A model generated the notes under the pieces. It ran no database searches. It was not told where the DNA came from and saw only the letters and a program-made list of their open reading frames with translations. 64,000 bases of DNA from Rheum nobile (Eukaryota; Streptophyta; Magnoliopsida; Caryophyllales; Polygonaceae), in NCBI GenBank assembly GCA_027886185.1, contig WOAB01000761.1, positions 1,612,001 through 1,676,000 on the forward strand, given 5' to 3'. A program made the translations under genes and the position numbers. Shown here piece after piece: positions 43,431-54,185 of this stretch. Within the stretch, counting starts at the first letter, position 1; every line of letters begins with the position of its first letter.

Positions 43431-44321
43431 CCATTTAGGCGTTTATTTAGTTCGATATGCATTTTTAGATCTAAACTATGCATTTCAAGTCCCTGTTTAA
43501 GATACAAACATCGAAATCCATAGTTTAATTGTTCAATTTTACTTGTTGTTCAACATAAACCCTAATTTTTAGCACACAAACACTAAATAAAGCTACATCA
43601 AAGATAAACCCTAACTATGAGCACATAAACTCTAATTCCGAGAACACAAGCCCTAAATCTGAGCACATAAACCTAAGTTTTAACACACAAACACAAAATA
43701 TGACCTTAGAACCCTAAAATAGCATAATCAAACGGCAGTAGTGTAAATTTTAGGTCTGGAGTTGTACCTTTTGATGTTTTTCCTTTGCCTTTCGAATTGT
43801 TTTCTCCTCTCGCCATGATTCCGTCTTTGAAGATTGTAGTTCGAAAGGACGAGTTTGAAATTTGTAGGAGATTGTTTGAGATTTGAAGGATGGATGATGA
43901 TTTTGTGAAGAAAACTCGAGATGAAAGAGATCTTTCACGGATGCGATTCGAACTTCGTCTTGAGAGCGTTTGGTGTCGAGGGTTTTTGGAGAGAATAGAG
44001 TGAGAGAGTGCGGTAGGAGTGGAAGAGGGTTTTGTTCTGATTTGGGAAGGGTAGTCTTTTTCCTAAAATTACGAAGCGTGCCACCGCTACATGAATTCTA
44101 TGAGGGGTGAATATATATTTTCCAAAATGACGTGGCACAATCCTATCCTTCTATATCTCGCATCCAACGGCTCCCATAAACTCTCATTTTACACCCTATG
44201 TTAATTATGCACAGGAACCGGACTCATATATAGATATATAGATTAGCTAATATTTACCCTACTTATCCCCAACTTTCCCCCATATACAGGGATAAAGGTA
44301 AAAATCTCTATGTTGAAATTG

Positions 44322-44602
44322 CTCTCCCTTCCTGAGGCTTCACAAGCCATTAACAGGGAGGAAAAACGGGATGCTACTGGAAAAATTGAGCTCACTGGGG
44401 CTTCTCAAGCCTTTATTAGTGAGTCTACCTTTAAAAGGAAAGGCAAGATGACAAATTATGAGGATTATGAACTTTCTACCTTATGCTTGTATAATTGCTA
44501 CTATTCCTTCTATCAACAAGTCTCTTTATCCATATGCATAAAGGAAAGAAACTTGTTTCTTATATATTACTCACGGGGGCTTTATAAGCCAAAACTAGTG
44601 AG
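44322..44602. repeat. Three related imperfect palindromes
   Basis: Palindromes at 44324-44360, 44391-44423 and 44570-44602 share a core GGCTT-N3-AAGCC. They are flanked by matching outer arms (CTCCCT/AGGGAG, CTCACT/AGTGAG, CTCAC/GTGAG). The loops and flanks differ. The surrounding 115-codon plus-strand frame (44310-44657) has no recognisable domain. Confidence 0.6.
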
Positions 44603-45074
44603 TAGTGAATCACCAAATCTTAGCGTTGCTAAGGGTGAAACAAATCCTCCTACGTGATGCGAACAACCCCTGAAGTGTCGTTAGCAACGCAGGATCTTTG
44701 ATTCCTCAAGCTTGTAGTTGAATCCTTCTCTTCCGTAGCCAAAGTGATGGCTTTCCTAGGGCTAAAGAAATAGCCTTCAAACTCGTCAAAGAGATGACGG
44801 AGAGATCAAAGTGATGATCGTGAGACACCAAAGAGAAAGTGTTTGATTGCTCGAAGCGACGAGCTATGGGATAGTTGATCCATGGGATCGAAGGGTTTGA
44901 TGTTGGGAATTCAAGGAAGGAGCGTACTCAACTTTACTACTCAAATTCAACATAACATTAAAAACTAGGGTTTCAAGGTTTATATAGCAACAAAGCAATA
45001 ATTAGAATACTAATAAAATTGTTCAGCAAACGACGGAAGGAGATCGCTGACGCGGACCGAAAGTGGGAAATGCG

Positions 45075-45290
45075 GCGGTCGCCGTAATTAAACGGCGGTC
45101 GCCGTCATTTACCGTAGACAAGTCTTCGGATTCTCCATAGGCGGCGGGCGCCGGAAGGGGGGCGGCGGACGCCGAAAAGTGGGTGGCGGTCGCCGTAAAG
45201 GGGGCGGCGGTCGCCGCACCTCTGCTTCTTCTCCCGTGTTCTTGGTGGCCGGCGGCGGTCGCCGTAAAGGGGGCGGCGGTCGTTGCCCTC
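45075..45290. repeat. GC-rich CGGCGGTCGCCG repeat block
   Basis: About eight copies of GGCGGTCGCCG or GGCGGGCGCCG lie within about 215 bp of otherwise AT-rich DNA. Each copy is nearly self-complementary. Confidence 0.85.
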
Positions 45291-46351
45291 CTTCTTCTTC
45301 CGTGAACTCGTCGTCTTCCTCCCTCCTCGAGTGCACTCCCGTTGTTCCCTCTTCGTCCTTCGCCGTCAATGAGCGGGTCATGGAGCTATCAATCTCCCCT
45401 TCTTGGCTGTGAAGCGTCCCCGATTCGTCCTTGTCGTCAGAAGCATGATACGTTGGAGGAGAACGAGCGGCGACGTGGAAAACAGGACGTACACCATATC
45501 CAGTGGTTGGAGGTGGCCATCCCACGGGCAGCTCATCCGTACTGACATCCCCAGGGGCCTGCAAAACAAAAGGCGCAATAATGGGTAAAACAACAAGATC
45601 TGGAACATTTAGAGGACACGCTAACGTAGTAAGTAAAAGGCAAGGACGACGTCCCTGAATGATGGGGGAAACAGCCTGAGACTTAGTCAATAAAAGCCGG
45701 TCTTCACAAGATCCTTGAATGTCGGGCGAAGCTGTTGTAGAGGGATGTTTTGTTGATGTCTTTGGTGGCTTTGCACGTTCAGTTGCTGGCAATGGATGGC
45801 CCTTGGTTTGTTCAATTGCCTTGACGCGGTTCCTCTCAACTTGATCTTGCAAAATCTCCTTAGGGCTCATAGGAAGCAAGGTGACCTTCCTTCCATTGTG
45901 CAGGAAGACGTAGTGATTGAGGAAACCATCATGAAGAGTTCTCTTGTCAAATTGCCAAGGTCGCCCTAAGAGAAGATGCGTGGCATCCATGGGCACGACG
46001 TCACAAAGCACTGAATCCGCATAATGACCAATGCTGAAATTAATGGTGCATTGTTGCTTCATTGTGATAGGAGTCATCACCCTCGGAAATCCAGTGTAGA
46101 CTATATGGTTGGGGGTGCGGAGTCATATTGAGCTTGAAGTGCATGATCACCTTGTCATTGATGATATTGCAACAACTCCCACCATCTATAATAACACTCA
46201 AAGAAGCACCATGGACCGCACACTTAGTATGAAATAAATTCTCACGTTGGTCGAGTAAGGTACCTTCTTTGGTGGTAAGAACTCGGCGTGTAACCAAGCT
46301 AAGAGGCACGGTGCCTGGCTCATCCTTATGGCTGTATATGTATCCGTCCAC
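45109..46351 (-). pseudogene. Gypsy retropepsin with long Pro/Arg-rich tail
   Basis: The first frame (46351-46040) contains FHTKCAVHGASLSVIIDGGS and then CCNIINDKVI, where IDGGS is the active-site region of this protease group. The second frame (46080-45109, 323 codons) continues it after a frameshift near 46080: CTINFSIGHYADSVLCDVVP, MDATHLLLGRPWQFD. It then runs into a long tail ending in repeated RRPPPPLRRPPP, encoded by the CGGCGG(T/C)CGCCG repeat block. The tail is not part of known proteases and looks like read-through into LTR or UTR repeats. Confidence 0.7.
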
Positions 46352-46559
46352 GTCATCCTCCTCCTCCTGTGCATACGTGTCAAAGACTGGCCCGGTGTCA
46401 GGTGTGTCCTCATCAAAGGACTCGTATCCGGAGAGGTGCGAGAAGAGGACACGTTTGTTGTTGGGGCAGTCCTGCTGTATGTGGCCATGCCCTTGGCACT
46501 TATAACAGACCTTGTCACGCGCCCTTTCCTCGGAAGGAGGTGCTCGACGCGGCGGTGGC

Positions 46560-48577
46560 TAATTGATGCGCGCCGGGGAGGTATCTCTATTCCCTTCCTA
46601 ACTTTTGCAGACGATATCATTATCTTTGCCAAAGCTAACCAATCGTCTTGTTTAAAGGTTAAGCAGATAGTCGGAGAATATTGCTCCTTCTCTAGTCAAA
46701 AGGTAAATTATCATAAATCAGCTTTCCAAGTTACAAAAAATGTCTCTAATAACTTATAAGAAATAATCCATTAACTCTTAATATTGTAAATACTACTTCC
46801 CTAGAAAAACATCTAGGTTTCCCTATCATCAATGGAAAGGTTAATAAGAACACATTTCAAGAGCTCTCTCTTAACTCAAGGAATCAACTAAAAAATGGAA
46901 GTCAAACTCCTTATTTCAAGCATGTCTAACCGTGTTGATCTAGTCTAACCTATCTAGTAAGCCAAATTTTATTATGCAAAGTTTCATGCTTCCTTCTCAC
47001 ATCCATAAGGAAATCGATAAAATCAATAGAAACTTCTTCTGGAATAAAGAAGGACAATCTAGTCCTCTCATTGGATGGGATAAAATATGCAAACCAAAAG
47101 AAAATGGGGGCTTGGGAATAAGAAAAGCTAAAGATATGAATCAAGCTCTACAAATGAAACTCCTGTGGAAAATTTTAGCAGAACCAAATAATCTCTTGGT
47201 CAAAATTGTAACAGAAAAATACCTTAAAACTGAGACGATCTTTGACTATAAAAAGAAATCTAACACTTCCTGCCAATGGGGGAAGCTGATGGAACTGAAA
47301 AATCTATTTTTCAAAGGTATCTCTTGGCTTGTAGGTGATGGAAAGAGAAATAATTTATGGATGGATAATTAGGCCATTCCTTCTAGGCTGAAAGATGAAA
47401 TTTAAAATGATAATTCTGCAGACCTAAACTTGACAGTTAGTCAATTCATAAAACATGATAAGAGCTGGGATATCTTAGAGCTAAATAAAATCCTCCCACA
47501 AAACTTAGTATCAATGATTTCTCAAATACATATTCCAAAAAAATGTTATACAAGATCGACTCTACTGGAGACAAAGCAAAGATGGTTGGTTCTCTACGAA
47601 ATCTGCTTTTGAATTCATTACCAAAAAAATGGTAAATCCAGTTATAAATGTGGCTTGGATTTGGAAACTAAATGTGGACCCTAAAATCAAGAATTTCATA
47701 TGGAAAATTACTAATAATGGCCTCCCTACCAAAGCTAGATTATCAATTAAAGGGGTTTATATCCCTCTCCAATGTTCCTCATGTGACAATTTATTGAGGA
47801 TCTTACTCGTTTTCTTTTTAAATGCCTTCCTACTAGAGACACTACTAGATCTATCAATCGGAAGTTAGGAAATATAATCCAAGCTATAAATACGGATAAT
47901 AAGAAACCAATTGAACTACTCAATGAAATATATGGTAAAATGTATAAAAGAAAAATCATCTCTGTAATTAGAAGAAAGAAAAATCCTATACAGAAAGTGA
48001 GCCTAATATTTGTAACAGCAAAAAAATAGAACCAAGAAAAACAAAATATTTAAGATGGATAAAACCCTACATCAGGATCTTTCAAAATTAATTTTGATGG
48101 ATCAAGATTAACTAATGCCAATGCTTCTGCTGGTTTCATTATTAGAAATGGAAAGTTGAACCGATTAAAATGAAATCGTTTAAATGCGGCAACATGAGTG
48201 CACTTATGGCTGAAGCTTTTTCTCTTCGTCAAGGTGTCCAATGTGCCAAAATCTGTGGTCTTAAAAATATTTTCATTGAGGGTGATAACTTGTCTGTGAT
48301 TAATGTTCTTGCAGGTTTTTTATCTTGCCCCTGGGAAATTGAGATGGTGATCGCTGACATACGTGTTGACATGATGTCCTTCTTGCAGTTCATTTTTGTC
48401 ATGTCTTTCGAGAAGTGAATCGAGTTGCTGATTGGATTGTGTGTATTGGTCACTCTCTCTGCTTTGCGGACCTCTGGTCTAGTTTAGAGCTCCAGGCTCT
48501 CATCCATAAGGATGCGTTAGGGTGGTTCTCTAACTGGTATTAGGGCCAGTCTAATTTTTTCCGTTATCAAAAAAGGA
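46560..48577 (+). pseudogene. 5'-truncated LINE: RT end, zf-RVT, RNase H
   Basis: Starting near 46566 the translation gives GGISIPFLTFADDIIIFAKA (RT palm with the DD). It continues at 46974-47372 (EIDKINRNFFWNKEGQ, then GGLGIRKAKDMNQALQMKLL), 47629-47868 (IWKLNVDPKIKNFIWKI, zf-RVT) and 48050-48418 (SALMAEAFSLRQGVQCAK, then IEGDNLSVIN; RNase H). It ends in CCGTTATCAAAAAAGG at about 48560-48577. Several frameshifts and stops are present. The endonuclease and most of RT are missing. Confidence 0.85.
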
Positions 48578-50385
48578 ATCAATAAAATAGATACGTCAGA
48601 AAAGTTTTTAAAATGGTGGGACTTATTTGCAATATAGATATGAAGTTGAAACATTTAATTAATAAAAAAGTAGATATTCATTGATCAAGATAAGGGAATA
48701 AAGCAGAGCCATATTAAGATAAAACTTCAAAATTCATTGATTGTATTAGTATCAGTCCATTATGTTGTTGTAGTAATGCCTCAAGAGAGGTCTAAGTTTC
48801 TCTTGAACACCAGCATCCCATACAGTGAAAATCACATTCTTATATTGAACTTTCTCAACATTAGAAATATTTGTAATTTATCAGTATAAGAATTTTGAAA
48901 ATCACATTGTTAACTACATCACTGTATATTAGTACAAAATTCATAGCTGGGATGTACAAACGCAACAACTTACTATATTTCCGCAATTACAAGTTTCAAA
49001 CATATTAAAGAAATACCTTTTCACCAAGAATGCTTTAATCTTCGATTTAGTAAGCTCTTCATCTTCCTCAGACGACGACAGACAATAGGGAGAAAAAGAA
49101 TCGCCGTTATCCCTCCGAAATGCCAGAGAGATCCTTGTATGCTCATAAAATGACAAGCCATCCGTGTCTCCCTTTATTTGTTCTAAATCATGCCATCAAT
49201 CAATATTGCAACTCCAAACATCAGAGGGATCAAACATAACAAAATTCCTCACATATTTGACAACAAAGGAAGAAGAAGGCATATGAAGAAGGCATGCACA
49301 ATGCACAAAACAATTCATTCAGATTTTAGTCTAGAAGAGAATCCATACAGTCATACAGAACTCATTGAACTACCCACTTAGAAACACTTAGAACATTCCA
49401 TTGTGCCAATGATTGAACCTGGAAATATATATAGAACTAAAAAAATTCAAATAACTAATTTGAAGCAAGTAAGAAAAAAGGCTAAATGTGATGGAAAATA
49501 GAGTAGTGGCACATGCTCTCATAGCAAAAAGATCATTCTGGGAATTCTTATTAGCTTTACCAGTTGAGGAGAAAAAAGTAAACCAATAGCATATAAGAAG
49601 AAGAGATTCCAGAATTCATTCAAAAATATGACTAATTAGCTTCATCAAATTGCACCAATTATTTCTCTCGACAAAATCATCAAGCACAACCGGAAACCCA
49701 ACCCTTCAAAATGGACTCAAACCCAACAAAACGGACACTATGAGTTAGAATTTGAATATAAAATACATCCACATAAAACTCACCTTTTGATTAGCAGTAA
49801 TAGCAAAGTCTTGGAGGAGGAAGTCACGATATATCTGCGAGTCTACTCAGTGGAGAACTCATTCTCTTCACTCTTATCACTGACACTCTCGATAGAGGAG
49901 ATGAATCGGAGTTGAAACCCTAAAATTGACTAATACGATGGAATCGAGTGTGGTGGCCAAAAGTGCATGGTCGTTGTCGTCTTCACCTCTCCCTCGCCGA
50001 AAAACACCTCTTCATCGTCTCTCACAACGGTAAAATCCGCATCTTCTATGAAGTGGAAGCCAAACATTGTATGGATAGGAGAATGTTCTTTGGAATCTAA
50101 ATATTTTCTGAAAAGTATTTTTACAGTTTCTTTTCCTAATGAAAACATGGGTTAACTTGGTGAAAAAAAGGGGGGAAATATTAAAAATTAAGAAAAGGCT
50201 GGAAGAGGTGACACGTGACACAATCTTCTGGCTTGAATTTGGGCTTGCTTTAATTACATAGAGTAGATTGATTGTCCTCTATCCCTCCCCCCCCCCCCCC
50301 CCCCCCCCCTCTTTTTCATGTTCAAAAATGAGTGTTTAAACACCCTATATGTTTATCAATACTTATTAGTGATGACATGAAGAGA
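48578..50385. other. Unassigned region with a 23-base poly(C) tract
   Basis: Small minus-strand ORFs (49156-48941, acidic SSSEEDEELTKSKIK; 50148-49930) were not recognised. They could be exon remnants of a degraded gene, since short GT/AG-like borders surround them. A run of 23 C lies at 50287-50309. Confidence 0.3.
50287..50309 (+). repeat. Poly(C) tract, 23 bases
   Basis: This is an uninterrupted C run preceded by ATCCCT and followed by TCTTTTTC. It is the same length as the run at 5211-5233. Confidence 0.95.
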
Positions 50386-52205
50386 TAAGGACACTTGGAA
50401 GTTTGTCTTCTAAGGCAGTCAAGACCACAAAGAAAGACATTTAAGAGTCATGATTCACACCAAGGAACTAGCCAAGCAGACGTTTCCCTCGTGCATGAGC
50501 CTTATGCATGCTTATCTTGCTTGTATTATTAGCATTTAGAGGATATTTGCTTTCGTTGTCTCTATTTTCTTTTATTGACACTATCTTTATTATTTTCCAT
50601 TAGTTTATCATTTAGATAGCTTATTATCATTAGAAGGTCGTCCCTAGCATGTTTTCATGAGGCTTGCAGTCCCATGGACGATCCTAGTAGTCATTCTCCT
50701 AGTTTTCCCTTTCCCCGATTTAAACTCTCTTTTGTTAATCATTATTCATTTTATAAGTTTAAAAATAATTACAAAGGTTCACTTTATGATTCTTGGATAT
50801 TCATAGGTTGTAGAACCAATCTAACCATTTGATCACAGAATCGATCTAGCAATCGAGTTGTAGAATCAACTTACATCTATCCAGCACTCATCTGAAGGCA
50901 AATAAAGTTGATTGTGGATTCGTTCTTTTCTTGGATTGTCACCATCACCATTGGAATGAAATTTCAGTAGCATTACATCCAATCTAGTGTTCAGAAAGTG
51001 TCTTTGTGATTCATCAAGAGGATAAACAAACCCTTGCCTTGAAGACGAGACGAAACAAGCAAACATGACTTGAAGGAAACTTGACTTGAAGGAGACTTCT
51101 TTCACATCAAGTGGTATCAATGTTCCAAGGATAGTTTTTCTTTCTTTTTCATGTTTTCAATGATAAAATATTGCATTTGAAGTTCTTTCATTGATTCCCC
51201 TTGCTTCTCCCACAAAAGCGCACCAAAAACCACCAAAGTCGCCACTTTTCTGTGTTCTGCAGCAGCCACCACCGGACCACAAGGCCGCCCCCACCTTGAC
51301 TGGAGACCACCACCAACATCTTCCCCCACACCCTCAAGTACAACATATTCAAAAACCAGCCGCAACGGACCACATTTACCCATCCAAAACGCAAATCCTA
51401 AATTCTGCCTTTACACCACTTGTTCGCAAACACCCCTCCTACCGCCACCAGGCCGCCTCCACCTTGGCGGGCCACCACCACCACACCCTTCCTCACACCC
51501 TCACACACTACATAAGGCCACTTGAAGATTATCTTCCTAGGCGATCAAGGCCACTAAGAAAGATATTTAAGAGTCATGATTCATGCCAAGGAACCAACCA
51601 AGTAGACGTTCCCCTCGTACATGAGCCTTATGCATGCTTATCTTGCTTGTATTATTAGCATTTAGAGGATATTTGTTTTTGTTGTCTCTATTAGCTTTTG
51701 TTTACACTATCTTTAGTATTTTCCATCACTTAAGCATTTACATAGCTTTTTATCCTTAGAAGGCCGACCCTAGCATGGTTTCATGAGGCTTGCAGTCCCA
51801 TGGCCGGCCCTAGTAGTGATTCTCTTTGTTTTCCCTTTCCCTTATTTAAACTCTCGTTAGTTCATTGTTCAGTTTAGAATTTAAAAAATAATTGACAAAG
51901 GTTCAACTTTATGCTTGTTGGTTCTTCATAGATTATGGAATCAATATAACCCTTTGATCGTGTAATTGATCAAGTAATCGAGTTGTGGAATAAACTCTCA
52001 TCTATCCAACACTCATTCAAAGGCAAAGAAGAGTTGATTGTGGATTCATTCTTCTCTTGGATTGTCACCATCATCATTGGCACGAAAATTCAATAGCATC
52101 ACGTCCAATCAAGAGTTCATCATGTGTCTTCCGCGAGTTCGTCAAGAGGAAAAACAAAGCCTTGCCTTGAAGATGGGACCAAACAAGCAAATGCTCAACG
52201 AAGTA
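50386..52205 (+). mobile_element. Pair of ~700-bp direct repeats with ~400-bp spacer, LTR-element-like
   Basis: 50386-51110 and 51512-52205 are similar throughout, starting ATAAGG(A/C)CACTTG and including GCATGCTTATCTTGCTTGTA. The first copy is followed by TCAAGTGGTATCAATG, a weak match to the tRNA-Met-type primer binding site. The spacer (51121-51511) is Pro/His-codon-rich (CCACCACCA words) with no recognisable gag. A very short non-autonomous LTR element or a tandem duplication of one would fit. TG...CA ends and a target duplication were not confirmed. Confidence 0.45.
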
Positions 52206-53664
52206 GATATTCACGTATTATATGGAGTTTGTGGTTCCATTGAAAAGAGTTTTTTTGTAGTGGACTGCGTTTGTGAACCTCTTCGAGATTCCACTTGAAA
52301 AGATGATTTGCGTTCTTGAGGTTTGAAGAGAAGCATTCACAAAGAAGCGTTACTATAAGACATTGATTTCTCCTCCGGTTTTTCAGGATGTAAGAGATTT
52401 CTTACTTGATAAACTTAACTTATTTTTTATTTTGGGAATTTTATCATTGTTCTAAAAGATAGGGGTAATAGATTGGACTTGATTTCTATCTTTAATGTGT
52501 TCTTAATGGTACATCATTAGCCTTAGGAGCCCTTTAACTAATGTACATTTACGGGTTCATTCTTTGATAAAGCCTTATGTTTGTTGCCATTCAACATGAC
52601 CCTTCGTGGAACTTTGTTGCAGAAGAGCAAGATTTAAAGAGGATTCATTGAATTGATTAGAAAAGGACCGTTGTTGTTGAAAAAATCATTGTCAAGGTGA
52701 TTCCTAAATCCAAATTTGTTTCCCTTTTAATATATTGCTCAATGACATGGTTAGAGTTCACTAGATAACCTCCCTAGGAAAAGTTTATAGCTCTGTCTAG
52801 GACTTGGCCATCGGTTTTCAATATTATAATGATCATATGGACCCTGCATAGTCCAATAAATTGTTCTAGAGGTTTTAAAATTTGGAATACATGTGGCAAT
52901 CATTATAGGAAATAGTTTAAAGGTGTTGTAGTTTTGTTATCAATTGGGCATCAATCATTAGTGTCTAAACTCAGGATGCACATCTTATTGTGTAGTGCTA
53001 ATCATTTTTGTTTTTCCATTAGTCAAACTAGATAACTCAACCCACTATTCCTTTTTTTGTCTAATCCATTAAATCACACTATGTCTTTTTAATCATGGAA
53101 CTGTTAATAATGGTTCTGAACACGAGAATCTTAGAGAAAGAAATGAATAGATGATAGCAGGTGCCCTCACTGATCAGGAAGTCGGATTAGTTCGGCTTCA
53201 AGATATAAACATGTTGTATACATGATCAAGTCATTGGGTCTCTACTAACAGTGGCATTAATCAACATGTTATCTAATGCTCATTTAAAAGAAGGAAGAAA
53301 AGGAAGAAAAGAAAAACCAAGATTACAACAACTAAGTAGAGTCAAGTGATCATGCCATTTCCATTTACTATTCCAAAAATCAAACCTTAAAATTGATAGA
53401 GTACAGTTACCCTATACAAATAATCTTTATTTGCATTTCTTGAACTTTTTAAATGGTCTAATTTGATCATTTTCTCTTGTTCATTTATGGATGCTAATAT
53501 AGTATAGTTACCCTGTATATTTGCCTTTTTCTCTTGTTCATTTATGGTGGGGTCCTAGCGGCTAGACGGAGGCCTAGGAGGATTAGAATAATATTGCTTA
53601 TTTTCTGATATTTCAACACCATGTTCTGTTGAGGTCACACCCGGTTCGGGGCTTACATGGGGTA
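52206..53664. other. No recognised features
   Basis: This is AT-rich DNA without a long ORF or an obvious repeat. One 86-codon plus-strand ORF (52038-52298) overlaps the end of the preceding repeat and has no domain. Confidence 0.5.
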
Positions 53665-53826
53665 ATTGAACAAGCTAGTGTATGTTCAGTTCAATGCAAG
53701 AATGATGAACAAGAAAAACAAGAGTGAGAAAGTTGATGTGCTTCCAACAATATTGCTTACTTTCTCACCCTTGTTTTTCTTGTTCATCATTCTTGCATTG
53801 AATTGAACATACACTAGCTTGTTCAT
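53665..53826. repeat. Long hairpin, ~66-bp arms
   Basis: 53667-53733 (GAACAAGCTAGTGTATGTTC onward) is the reverse complement of 53758-53824 with about two or three mismatches. They enclose a loop of about 25-28 bases. No target duplication or family terminus was recognised. It could be a foldback MITE or a small-RNA precursor-like inverted duplication. Confidence 0.85.
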
Positions 53827-53989
53827 CCGGTCGGTATCTAGTATATTCCTCTTCTTTGTATGAATCTACATACATAAATTAAACTAATCATGAGTACTAA
53901 ACAATCATTCAACACATCATATAGATAGAATAATCATTTATAAAGAAGATTCACTTACGCCTTCAAAGACACTCTTATTTCTTTCACAA

Positions 53990-54128
53990 CCGGATGAGCT
54001 TGTTGTCAAAGAACGAATCAGTTTTGCAATCTTTTGGAGATTACGTACGATGTTGCCGTAGTTAGACTACCATGAAACTATACATTAAGAAAAGGCATCA
54101 AAATTAACGAGGCATTAAATATATAAAA

Positions 54129-54185
<57 letters not shown>

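Larger units (their letters stand above)
40030..44235. mobile_element. Candidate non-autonomous element with degenerate inverted ends
   Basis: The left end (TATATATATGAGTTTGGATT ... TGTAAAGTAGAGAG ... AGCCATTGGATC) and the reverse complement of the right end (TATATATGAGTCCGGTTCC ... TGTAAAATGAGAG ... GCCGTTGGATGC) share words in the same order, so they look like diverged terminal inverted repeats of about 90 bp. The right end leads into a pyrimidine-rich leader on the minus strand (about 44050-43940) and the left end into one on the plus strand (40190-40480), like two promoters facing inward. No transposase was seen. Mutator/FAR1-type elements are a possible source. The assignment is tentative. 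Confidence 0.4.
44656..46575 (-). mobile_element. Ty3/gypsy fragment: gag end, protease and 3' LTR
   Basis: On the minus strand the fragment begins with a CCHC zinc knuckle (CYKCQGHGHIQQDC, near 46515). It continues with the protease (46351-46040 and 46080-45109) and ends in LTR sequence with a TATA box (near 44985) and a final CA at 44656. RT, RNase H and integrase are absent. The 5' end is cut off near 46575, next to the LINE. A GC-rich block of repeated CGGCGGTCGCCG lies in the 3' part. Confidence 0.65.

Noticed and set aside
45179..45600. Plus-strand Gly/Arg-rich ORFs
   Set aside because: They are shadows of the GC-rich repeat block opposite the gypsy protease tail, with no independent support.
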